A DNA stretch of 40,752 nucleotides from Lobulomyces angularis (lineage: Eukaryota > Chytridiomycota > Chytridiomycetes > Lobulomycetales > Lobulomycetaceae), in assembly GCA_027604685.1 (NCBI GenBank), contig JADHYX010000109.1, positions 1 through 40,752 on the forward strand. Reading direction: 5' to 3'. Position 1 is the stretch's first letter, and each line of letters opens with the position of its first letter. The notes beneath the pieces were generated by a model. The model saw only the letters and a list, made by a program, of their open reading frames with translations, made no database searches and was not told the origin of the DNA. This document shows, in pieces, positions 10,537 through 20,796 of the stretch. Position numbers and translations under genes: made by a program.

Positions 10537-12006
10537 ACCATTTTTTAAAATATTACCAATTATTATATAGAAGAGCATGCTAAACTGTTGAAATCGACAA
10601 TTGAGAAAGATATTAAAAAAATTTCAGATATTCGTGATCCTCAACATAGCTGTAAAATTATTTTAAGTGATTGTAATATTTCCAAGACTTGCAGTTTAAA
10701 ATGTGAATATGGATACACTTGCCAGTTTTTTACAAAAGATTGCAATTCATGTCCAGTTGTAAGGATATAGAAAAAGCTTTTTTTGATTTAAAATAAATAA
10801 CTTAATTTTTTGTTTCTAGGAAAAGTGTGAGCCATCAAATGACGCATTAGAAAGACCTATAACACCAATAAAAAAGTTGGGTGAGAGTTGCGGAGGAGTT
10901 ATTAGATTTCTTGGCATATGCGATGAAGGATTATATTGCAGGTTTAGTTTTACAGAGCAAGATTCAACCTGCGTTTTGCAATCTAAAAATTATAGACAAA
11001 ATATTAAAAATCTTGAACTGAAAAATAAAAAAAGGTTACTGTTGTTATCAAACTTAGACTGTCTCATCGTTAAATCATGGTTACCAGACCTTTTATTTCG
11101 AGGAGTTAACAATTGCTGTCTAAGAAAAGACTTGGTTGGATGTGATGAAGATGGAAGAATAATTTCACTGTGAGCAAGTCATTTTAATAAACAAATAATG
11201 AATAATTATATCTAAATAAAACAACTATTTAAAAAAGAATTAAAAAAATTTTAAAAAATTATATTTTATGATTTTTTTCAGGTTACTTAATGACTTAGGA
11301 TTGGATAACCATATAGAAAAAAATTTGGAAAAACTGGACAAACTTGAAGAATTGTATATTAAAAAAAAAATATGAATTTATTGGCCCTTACGTCATAATT
11401 TTAAATTTTTTTAGAAGGTTAAATAATAACAACATTTCTGGAAATATACCACCATCCCTTGGGACTTTAAAAAAGCTACGATATCTGTAAATATAACTTT
11501 TTTATTAAAAATTAAAACATTAATCTAAAAAAATAGAAGCTTAAGTAGTAATAAGTTATCCGGAAATATACCAGAGCTTATTAGTTTACTACCAGAACTT
11601 CAGTATCTGTACTTTTTTTTATTAAAACAATTTTGTTTTTATTTACAAATTTTTTTTTTCGAGATTTTTACATAAAAATCAACTCAATGGAACTATACCC
11701 AAAAAACTTCTTGAATTACAAAGTTTAAAAGAAATGTAATATGTGTATCTTGTTTTAGTATTAACTTTATTGCTTTAGCACTTTAAACAGTAATTTGTTT
11801 TCAGGAGCAATACCTAATTTTAGTTTAATACCGAGTTTGGAGGTTTGTGCTCTGCATGATTTAGGCAATGTTTGCAAATTTAGTGACACAACATTGGAAA
11901 ACGTATCCTGCAAATCCTTGATGAGTTACCCTGGTGAGGAACATAAAAAATTATTTAATTTTTATTATATTTATGCTTACAAATTACAGAATGTGGTGGA
12001 TTTTAA
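10325..12006 (+). CDS. membrane-anchored Cys-rich leucine-rich repeat protein (plant-type LRR)
   Basis: Nine exons (10325-10427, 10571-10758, 10820-11169, 11282-11353, 11415-11486, 11537-11608, 11664-11735, 11779-11933, 11990-12006) give 366 residues. Exon 1 starts at the only suitable ATG and encodes a hydrophobic segment (about 8-28) flanked by Lys/Arg, so a signal anchor or uncleaved signal. A Cys-rich stretch follows (TC.LKCEYGYTC, GESCGG, GICDEGLYC), then an LRRNT-like cap (LDCLIV..W, CDEDGRI). Repeats follow the plant-specific pattern NN.SGNIP..L..L..L (for example LNNNNISGNIPPSLGTL). The four LRR exons are each exactly 72 nt, phase 2, one repeat each. The C-terminus has a short Cys-containing cap. 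It is probably an extracellular binding or recognition protein; the ligand is unknown. Confidence 0.9.
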
Positions 12007-12268
12007 GCTTACTATTTTAATACAAATTTATGAATAGATTTAGTTTATTGGCAAAATAATTGCTTTTATTATGTTTTATAATTTTAATATAGATTTTATA
12101 TCAGCAGTTTAATTGCACCAATTGGTTCAGTGCACCTGACACAAAAAAAAAAAATTTTATTTGAAATTAAAAACAAAATGACGTTAAAACAATTACCTAA
12201 TAACAATAACTCATATTATAACAAAAAAACAAAAAAAAAAAATATAAGAAAAAAAAAAGAATAATAAA

Positions 12269-12739
12269 ATGGATAATTTAATAAAGAAAATAAAGAAATA
12301 TTTAAAAAAAAAAAATAAGGAAGTTGATGTTGTTATACCCACTCTACAATCACCAGTGGAAGCTATTAAAAAAGTTAGATTCAGCAGGCCATTAGAAACA
12401 TCTTTAAAACCCATTAAGAGGCCATTGAGTTCGTCTGCTTTATATGGTTTAGGAAATTCAACAATAATGGTCAATCCTTTAAAATCTGCAATAAAAAATA
12501 AAAAAGTTGGTTCAAAGTTCATTCCTGGAGAATTGGGTAACTTGCACAACAACTACGCTTACCTAACAGTTATAGATGCACTTACGACTTTCGAAACCAA
12601 GAATGTGGACAATTCAGACGAGGTCGAGGTTGATGTTAATGCTACTGCAATTCTTTTAGTCCGTGAAGACTTTGAGTTTATTAGTAATGATAAAGGAAAT
12701 CAGTATCTTTTAAAATGGAAGTCCTTTTCACAAATGTAA
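12269..12739 (+). CDS. hypothetical basic protein with a PP1-docking-like motif
   Basis: An intronless reading gives 156 residues. The start ATG is the first in a poly-A-rich leader. The N-terminus is very Lys-rich, and KKVRFS at 34-39 fits the RVxF consensus for binding protein phosphatase 1. The rest has no family I recognise; the C-terminal part (REDFEFISNDKG) is acidic and structured-looking. A possible 43-nt intron at 12736-12778 would replace the last residue with an eight-residue tail ending at 12803. The splice sites look normal, so both ends are plausible. It lies in the same orientation between the LRR gene and PDCD5. Function unknown. Confidence 0.6.
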   Translation: MDNLIKKIKKYLKKKNKEVDVVIPTLQSPVEAIKKVRFSRPLETSLKPIKRPLSSSALYGLGNSTIMVNPLKSAIKNKKVGSKFIPGELGNLHNNYAYLTVIDALTTFETKNVDNSDEVEVDVNATAILLVREDFEFISNDKGNQYLLKWKSFSQM

Positions 12740-13075
12740 TACCCACAATATTTGAACCCTATCTGTTTTTGTATATAGAACTTGTGGAAGGCCACATGTA
12801 TAAAAATTAATAAATTTTAAATAGAATGTATATAAGCTGAAATAATAAAAATAAACAACTGTAAATGAACTACAATGAAAAAGAGTTTTTTAGTTTAAAA
12901 TGTGAGTAAAGATTGTTTTAAGGAAACTGGTTACACGAACTTTTTTTCAAAATTTTTTTACCTTTATTCCAACAGATTCCAACTTACTATATTAAAATTC
13001 AAGGCACAAAGGTAAATTAAAATTTCACCTTTTAAATTTTAACTTATTGAAAAATATTTTTAGTAAATAAAAAAA

Positions 13076-13680
13076 ATGGACGGGGATGAAGAATTAAATT
13101 TAATTAGAGCAAAGAGAATGGCAGAATTAAAGGCATCCCAAGGCGGCCACGGCCCATCATTCAATGGGCAAAATCAACAGTCGCAAGAGCAAAAACAACA
13201 ACAATTAGAAGCTCAAGAGGAACAGAGAAAAAACTTGCTGTATCAAATTTTAACTTCGGATGCTAGAGAGAGACTATCAAGGTGTTGTTTATTATGCACA
13301 ATTAAATATATATATTTTCATATTTTTGATATTTTATTTAGAATTTCGATGGTGAAACCTGAAAAAGGAAGGCAAGTTGAACAACTTTTAATAACATTGG
13401 CACAGCGAGGTAATATTTTTTTTATTTTTATTTTGTAAATGCTGAAGTACTAACTTCAATAATTTTTTAATTCTTTTTCAATTAAAGGACAATTGAGGGA
13501 AAAAGTAGATGAAAAGGTAAATAATTTACATATATGATATTATATAAAGTTTTTTAATATACTTAATGTTAAAAGGCCTTGATTGAGTTATTAAGTCAAG
13601 TTAAAGATAATTCAAAGGCAACTTCTATTAAATTTAACCGAAGAAAATCAGCTTCTGATGATGATGATGATTGGAATTAA
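13076..13680 (+). CDS. PDCD5: PDCD5/TFAR19-family DNA-binding protein
   Basis: Four exons (13076-13281, 13342-13409, 13488-13516, 13576-13680) give 135 residues, the usual PDCD5 size. Diagnostic features are the N-terminal acidic helix ending in RAKRMAEL, a Gln-rich stretch, the core ILTSDARERLSR, then ISMVKPEKGRQVE and a helix containing LAQRGQLREKV. The C-terminus has basic FNRRKS and an Asp run. Family members are small three-helix proteins in archaea and eukaryotes, linked in animals to apoptosis, TIP60 and the CCT chaperonin. Their role in fungi is poorly defined. All three introns fall inside the conserved core and splice in frame. Confidence 0.96.
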
Positions 13681-15112
13681 AAAATAAAATTAAAATTAAA
13701 TTAATGATGTTTTTTTTTTTTATTTTTTATTTTATTGTAATTTATAATAGTATTTAAAAAATTAAGTTTAGTATAAATATAAAACCTAATATTCTATATT
13801 TTTTTCAAGTTGAACAACAAAATACTTAAGGGAAGAGATAAAATATAAATTTGATTTCTTTCGTATATCCCCATTAGGAATATCTAATCATTTTAAATCA
13901 CAAAATTTTCTTAAGAAATATAAGCATGATAGTCAAAACAATTCAAGGTGATATCCTGGTGTACCGAATTAATCAAACAAAATTAAATATCTATGCAAAA
14001 CATATGCCTTAAATTTATTGGTCAAGATGTTGATAAACTACGGTTATGCACTATGCCTTAACATTACTTGTATTATTCCAATTTTTTAGTATTACTTATT
14101 TAAAGTTTTTTTATTGCAATCGGGTACATTAGGCGGCAAGTATATTTTTTAAACATTCAAGTTCTTTTTTTTAAAACTTTCCAATTCCGTTTTGTTTTAA
14201 CTTTGAAAAAAAAAATTTGATTCTTTGGTGTCAATATTCCAAAATTTCCCCACCACCAAGTTCCAACGAATTCTGTAATACAATTTTTGATTGGAAGGAG
14301 AAAGAAAAAAATTAAGTCAATAGATTTGTGTGATAAGAATGATTCGATATTGGGGCCCCACTTTGTGAGTTAAAGAGTAACTTTAAGACTTTGAAGCAAT
14401 TGACATTAAGAAAAAGGGAGAATATGACGCTAAGTGAATGGTTATTTTTATGAAGAAAAGGAATGTGGTTGAAGAAAATATTATAATTTGAAGGATGGAA
14501 CATTGTAGAAATGGTGCAGAAAATCTGTGGAAATATAGAGTAAATAAGAGTGATTAATGCCGCCCAATCAGTTTGATATGGGTAGCACTGATTATCTGAA
14601 ATTATGCATTCCAGTATAATGTAATACAATTTTCATTAACTAAACCAACAGACTATCTGAAGCTGTTAATTAAGTAATAGCTATGTAAATTTACTAAAAA
14701 CACACGTTGCGACGCTAAATTTATTTCCTGCCAGTTTCCTCCAATTTAATCCCAGTTCCTTCCTATTTATGTGCATTCAATTCACATAATAAATCCCGAT
14801 TTCCCACATCTTAGCTATTCCCAAAAACTCCAATTTGCTTTCTCGTGCTGTTAGCCTGTTTACATCCTACATTCATTTGTTTATTTTTGTTTGTGTTACT
14901 TTTCTCCCAAGAACTATTACAATTCGGACTCCAAATTTATCAAGGAAATCAAACAAAAAAAATATCAAGAAAAAAAAAAAATTTCAAAACTTTTTCATCT
15001 ACAATTTGATCAAAAAAAGAATAATTCTTTTTTTTTATTCTCAAATAAAAACTCTTTTTTCTACTTATAAAATCGTGTTCTTCTCTATTACAAAATTTTT
15101 GGAAAAAAAACT
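13681..15112. other. long intergenic region, no gene recognised
   Basis: This 1.4-kb stretch holds a 13.7-13.9 kb T-rich 3' flank, a purine-rich upper-strand block at about 14280-14640 and a pyrimidine-rich block from about 14700 to 15110 directly before the next start, which looks like a CT-rich promoter or leader. Open frames on either strand in these blocks have compositional proteins and no recognisable family. No tRNA or terminal repeat was found. Confidence 0.5.
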
Positions 15113-17174
15113 ATGAAGAGAGTTTCTTTCACAGAAATCAATCCAATTCAAACCTTTAACAAGAATGACTCTCCTAAAGAACTGTTAGGCTGGAAAGTGA
15201 AAGAAAATTCTTTTAATTTACCATTACCTGCTACTTCGGTAACAAAGCAACTTTTTTCCTTAAATTTTGTTTATACTTTTTTTTGTTTTAGGATATTGTG
15301 AAACTTAGTAATATCAGATTAAACAAAGGAATAGTAACCGGTTATGTGCTGGTTAAGAATTTGGCTTTTCAAAAGGAAATTTTAGTTCGCTACACAACAA
15401 ACAACTGGAAAACTTATCATGACACCAAAGCTAACTTTAATTTGGTTTCGTACAACAACTTTGATAGTTTTACATTTGCCTGGAACCTGGATCAAATTTT
15501 TAGTAAAGAAAATGTTACTGGTTTAAAGGAAAACAAAAAAATTGGACAAAAGAAATACTTAGAGGATCCTACTCTCATCTTTTGTATTAAGTACACCGCT
15601 AACTCTGTCGATGAGTATTGGGACAACAATTGTGGAAGCAACTACTGCTTGAAATTTACCGCGCCTACTGTTAAACAAAATATATTCAGAACCTTTTCTG
15701 ACACATGCATTACTGCTATACCAAGGTATGTTTTAGGCAAAAAGAGCGTCCATATAAATTCTAAGACACTAAAAGTAAATTATTTTGTGGAAAGACAAAA
15801 CAAGTGAAGAGAGTAACACAAAACCCTCACTGAAAATGATCTTTTTAACATTTAATCACACTAACTGTTTTTTAATTTTTTTGTAGTGTTGTGAAGAAAT
15901 CATTCAAAAAACCTATAATTTCTGTTCTGGTACAGCCTCCTGAATTTATTGAAGATGAGGAAAGGGAATTTTATCAATTAAACAATTTAATAAATTCTAC
16001 TACATCTGTTATAAAAGCGAAACCTTTTATACCTTCAGCTCCACCAACAAACTGTGGGTTACCGAGAAGATCGGTTTCTCTTGACACCTTGAATAAGGGA
16101 TATTGGAAAAACAGCAATTGCAACACCAATTCCAATCAAAGTAATGGCTATAATCTGTACTATCCTTACCAGAACAGCAACTTGAATGCTTTATACAGCG
16201 AAAAGCCGGTTAATAACTTTGATGCAAATAAAAAAGATCATTGCAAAAATACTATAATAAATAGCCAACAGTCCGTTTTAAACAGCGAACCATGGAATGC
16301 CTATAATTCAAATAAAACTAGCAGTGAAGTGGAAGTAAGCTTAACAGCCGAGGTGTATAGAAACGAGGATGATGTGGTTAATAAATTGCAAGAAGTGAAT
16401 TTAAATGGAGATACCCAAAATTTTATAAAATCAAATTTAGAAAAAAAAAATGAAAACTTAGAAAAAAAAGAAATAATTGCTTGTTTTAACAACAAAAAAA
16501 ATGAAGATGAGAATTTAACTCTAAATGACTTCAAACCAAAAACAATTAACTTTAAAAATAACAGCAACAATAAGTCTGGTTCAAACCTTTCGCTATTTAT
16601 CAACAACAATAAAACTAATAATAATAATTCAAATAACTATAATAAAAACTTCAGTAGCAATAATGGTAATAATATTTTTAATCGTCAAATTTATATAAGT
16701 ACTGCAACTTCCTTGTTACGAGAGGGATTAAATAATTTAAATTTAGAAAAAAAAATAAAAAACCAACAACAATCTGCGGAAAAAATTAATCAAATAAATG
16801 AAAAACTATATTTTAATAATGACGAAGATTCTCAAGACTTGAATACAAAAAAAAATCAATCAGGAAAAAAAAAGCAACAGCAAAAACAATCAATAAGTGA
16901 AGAAACCAATAAAAATGATGACTCTTTACTGAGCCAAACTTATTTACTTTTAGAAAAAAAACAAAAACAACTTCAACAAAAATTAAATCCTATACAAATC
17001 CCTAAAAGGAAAAAAACCAGTGGAAGCTGTGGTGGCAGTTACGGTGGCAGCAGTCCTTGTGCTGGTGGTTTCAATTCTGGTAGTCCAGGCTCCAGTTGCT
17101 CTTCAATGTCATCCCTTTTAAGTTTAGAATCCAACCACAGTCATAGTTCTTTAAGTAGAAATTTAGTCTCTTGA
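15113..17174 (+). CDS. glycogen-targeting regulatory subunit of protein phosphatase 1 (CBM21)
   Basis: Three exons (15113-15238, 15292-15725, 15887-17174) give 615 residues. The RVSF motif at residues 3-6 is a canonical PP1 docking site at the extreme N-terminus, which supports this start. Exon 2 holds a CBM21 domain: VLVKNLAFQKEILVRYT, NNWKTYHD, FTFAWNL, FCIKYTA and a W-D-N-N segment, the order seen in Gac1 and PPP1R3 proteins. The family brings PP1 to glycogen to activate glycogen synthase. The C-terminal 430 residues are low complexity, rich in Asn, Lys and Gln, with RRSVSLD (a likely phosphosite) and a Gly/Ser-rich end (about residues 565-600). It lies convergent with the cyclin gene. Confidence 0.92.
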
Positions 17175-17539
17175 TGTTGCCTTTTTAATTATTTTATTTT
17201 TTTTTATTTTCATTTCCAAAACCCAAAAACAAAAAAAAAAAAACAGCTTTAAATTTTTTTTATATTTTTTCCATTTTAATTTATTTATATTTCCTAAAAA
17301 AAATTATGCCAAATTGGCATATATTTTTTTACATATTAGTTTTTTTTATTTTTAGTATTGTATTATTATATTTGATATAATGAATTTTCTATTTTGAAAA
17401 TATATATAAACATGTATACATTTTTTTTTTTTTTTTGTTTATCAGTCATATTTTTTAAAATTTTATTTTTCATATTTATTTAATTTTAAAAAAATTTTCT
17501 TACTAATTGTTTTGTTTTAATTTTTTCAAAATTTATTTT
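17175..17539. other. convergent intergenic region
   Basis: A 365-nt T/A-rich gap between two convergent stops. It must hold both polyadenylation regions. An ATGCCAAATTGGCAT palindrome at about 17307-17321 is the only notable sequence. Confidence 0.5.
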
Positions 17540-19006
17540 TTAAGTTTCCAGACTACTGCTATTATTACTATAATGTATATTATTACTATTTTTTACATCA
17601 GCAGCTATAATAATATCCAAACTACTACCATTCAACATATTATTATTATTGTTTGATTTTAAGTTATCAATACAATTGGTATCAGGTTGACTAATAGGTG
17701 GCGAAATGGATGAAATATTGTTATGTGACTCATTGTTGTTTTCAATTTTTACTAATTGATTTGGTGTAGTCGTACTAACCGGTGAAAAAGAATCCAGAGA
17801 GGAATTTACTCGCTAAAAAAAATAAATTACAGCTAAAAATAAAAAAAATTACCCTTCTTTTATTATTAAACACTGCATCTTCCAACTCATTTTTTCTTTT
17901 TAAAGCTTTTAATTTTGAGAATGTAGCTGTAGCTCTTCTAATAGCTTCTTTTTTATGTTCAACTTCATCAAAGGAAACAACTAGTTCTTCCATTAGCGCT
18001 AATTATATTTTTTTTTAGTTCCAATCAAAAAATAGAGATTTTTTAACTTACACTCTAATAGTTCTTCATTAAAGTTTGAATGTTTTATCCAACTAATTTT
18101 ATTATTTTTTTCATCAACGTAATACAAATCTTCCTTTAACTGTCGGCAAGCAGTATAAACTGCAACTGCGGCTACTGTTTTCAGGTCGTAACGTAGAATT
18201 AAAGTGGTATTAAGGCTTAAAAAGTAAAATTAAAAAAGAAAAATATACCATCATTCATTGTTTTATTATTTTATACCTATCATGACAGAATTCTAACGAC
18301 TGCTTACATATTTTCTTTCCCCCTAGATTATAAAAAAAAATAATTATATTATTTTCAACAAAACCAAAAATAAAAATAAAAATAAAAATACCATTATATT
18401 TACAAACTAATTCAGCACACAAGATATGAGGGAGCTGAATATCAAAATCCATAGTTATAGCTTCTAATACAAGCTCCTCATAGTAAAGCAGATTATCTCT
18501 CCATTGATTAAATTCTTTATCACCTTCCTTTAAAACCAGCTTGTCATTTTTACTTGCTAATCTAGCACAAACAACAATAAAGTCTTTTAATTTTCTGTAA
18601 CTGTCCGCAACAAATTTAGAGCAAAGAAATAAACAAGTTGATGCAATATCTTGGTAAACGAATGTTTTGCAACTATTTCTGGCATAAAATCTGTGTAAAA
18701 TTACTTTCGCTATGTTTGAGGTTTCTTTAGGTAGACATAAATTTTTGGCTAGTTTTGAAATAAATATACATCCACGTAGTCGTAACCAAGATTCATTTTC
18801 CTTTAATTATGAGAAAAAAAAATTTAGTATGCAAAACATAAAATGGTAATAAAAAAAAAAAATTTTTTTAAACAATTATTAAAAAATAACAATACTGGAG
18901 TAACACCATCTCTAAAAGAGGGAGACTTGAACATTTCAAACTCGTTAAAAATCCAATTATTCTTTTCATCATCAGTATTTGCTGATATTCTTGAAGAAAA
19001 ACTCAT
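17540..19006 (-). CDS. cyclin K-like transcriptional cyclin
   Basis: Six exons (19006-18905, 18800-18392, 18322-18277, 18215-18052, 17998-17853, 17812-17540) give 379 residues. The N-terminus has W-x17-PSFRDG, the start of K/T/L-type cyclin boxes. Box one continues with RLRGCIFISKLA, HRFYARNSC and DIASTCLFLCSKF. MDFDIQLPH begins the second box, then CHDSLNTTLIL and TVAAVAVYTA follow, close to human cyclin K (NDSLCTTL, AVAVMYLA). Such cyclins partner CDK12/13 or yeast Ctk1 to phosphorylate the RNA polymerase II tail. The C-terminus is a coiled Lys/Glu helix followed by an Asn/Ser-rich tail. Cyclin T or L cannot be excluded. One intron contains a short TAAAAA tandem repeat near 18367-18390. Confidence 0.9.
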
Positions 19007-19468
19007 CGACTTGTTTTCTTTATTAAATGTGTCAACCTTTTTTTAATTTCAAAAACGAACGAAATAAGTTTTCTCTGTTGAGAAGAATGGTGGTGAAATG
19101 GCAAATCTATAGTTACACACAGCTAAATGTGAACATGCTTGTGTAACATTAAAATATTTTTTTATTAAAAAAAATTTGTTTTTTTTATCAATTTATTTTT
19201 TTTTTTACAAATTTTAATTTTATTTTTATTTTTTTGTACATAAATTATATTGTAAGTTTTTTTTCTTTTTCAATAAATTTTTTTTCATTATTTATTTTCT
19301 TTTTTTAAAAAAAATTTTTTTATCTAGAAAATTTTTTAATTTTTATTTTTTTGTATCACTTCAAAAAATTTCAAAATAACTGATTTTTTGTGTAACTTCA
19401 AATGGAAAAGAGAGGTGACTTTGTTTTTAAACAAATATTTGAGGTTTACTTTGAAATTATTTTTGTAT
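19007..19468. promoter_or_regulatory. divergent intergenic region, T-rich
   Basis: A 462-nt gap between the divergent cyclin and BAG-like genes, dominated by T and A tracts from 19150 to 19350. It carries both promoters. No further gene is seen. Confidence 0.5.
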
Positions 19469-20618
19469 ATGCCACTATCAATTTGCTTAAATAAAGTTGT
19501 AAATTTTAAAGTAGATTTTGACAACGCTGACTTTTCAGTTAGATCAGTCTATGACATCGCTCAGTATTGTAGCTCTGAAACTCAAATTAAAATTGAAAAT
19601 TTTACTTTAACATATAAAAATGGTATGAATTTTCAATGCAAAGAAAATGATATTTTTATCCAACCCATTTTTTCTTCTCGTTAGAGGCAATAAGTGATGA
19701 TTATTTTAAACCTCTAAAAGACTACGGAATTGGAAAAAATTCAACTATAGGAATGTGTGGTTCCAACACTCAGGTTAGAATTTTTAATAAAAAAAAACAA
19801 ATTAGGAACAAAAACACAATTAGAACTTGGTTAAGAATGTGGTGGTACAATCCGTTATGACAGATTTAAGAAGCAATGCTCTACCTATGATGGCAAAATA
19901 TTTTTATCGTACAAGAAAATATTTATTAGGAAATTCCACAAACGTTGAAATTAATTATTTAATCACCGAAAATTCGAAACTGAAATTCATTTTCGACGAT
20001 GCCATTGATAAATTAGACCGAATTAGTTACGAAGAAAGCTCTACATCACTTAAGAAGTATTCATTTTTTAATTTTACTGACACTGATCCCACTCCAAAAA
20101 ACATTTTTCAACACGAAAAAAAAGAAAGTATAATTTTTTGTCAAAAACTGTTAGATAAACTGGACGAGTTAGATAGAGAAATACAATTTTTTTTGGGAAA
20201 AATTGATATTCCTAGATCGGTATTAACGTAAATATCGTTATTTTTTTTTATAAAAAAACTAAAGGTTGATGAAGTAACAGAATGTTTAATTGACTCAAAA
20301 AAATTGATTTCACCACTTTTATTAACCCACATAAGAAATGTAAATGAAAAAATTGAAAACAACTCTCGAAATTTCACCTTTAATCAACTGATTTTGGAAA
20401 ATAAAAGAATTAACGAATTGTTGGCCCGGAGCATTGAAAAAATTGAAGTTATTCCAGACGGATTAAATAAGGAAGTTCTAAGTGACGAAGACTACAATAT
20501 AAAAAAAGACAGTTTTAGATTAAATCGAAGAGAAGCCATTGTACACTTACAGGCTCTGGAAAAAAAAACTGATGAAATGTCAATAAAACTTAGAGAATTT
20601 AAAAACCAATTTTGGTGA
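19469..20618 (+). CDS. BAG-family Hsp70 co-chaperone with UBL and two BAG-like modules
   Basis: Four exons (19469-19622, 19685-19773, 19824-20219, 20265-20618) give 330 residues. The third exon may start at 19836 instead, losing four residues. Residues 1-80 look like a ubiquitin fold ending in LKDYGIGKNSTIGM, similar to the L..YGI..GS.I strand of BAG1 UBLs. Two helical modules follow. Each has an L-I-x-EN helix with a central I-x-KL or IEKIE segment, and a helix of the form R-K/R-E-x-I...LL..LDELD. This is the charge pattern of BAG domains, which bind the Hsp70 ATPase domain and release nucleotide. A tandem pair is unusual. The start is the first in-frame ATG; an upstream exon is possible. 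Confidence 0.68.
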
Positions 20619-20796
20619 ATTCCTTTAATATTCAGTTATATTAAATATAAATATTTAAATTTTTTTAAAATATAATAAAATAGAATAATTTTCAGATAAT
20701 GTCAAATTTTTTGTTGACATTTATAAATAAAAAAAAATGATAATTAATGTATTTAAATAAGGCGAAATAGGAAAAAAAAAAGCAATTATGAAAAAG

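Noticed and set aside
13926..14012. 28-codon frame that looks protein-like
   Set aside because: Too short, with no credible flanking exon and no recognised family.
14312..14629. 105-codon minus-strand frame in the 14.3 kb spacer
   Set aside because: It is the complement of a purine-rich block; the protein is a compositional mix with no splice partners or family pattern.
14835..15116. 93-codon frame directly before the CBM21 gene
   Set aside because: It lies in a T/C-rich leader, overlaps the real start by four bases and encodes only Phe/Lys/Ile-rich sequence.
16301..16609. Long minus-strand frame inside the CBM21 gene
   Set aside because: It is the antisense shadow of an Asn/Lys-rich coding region.
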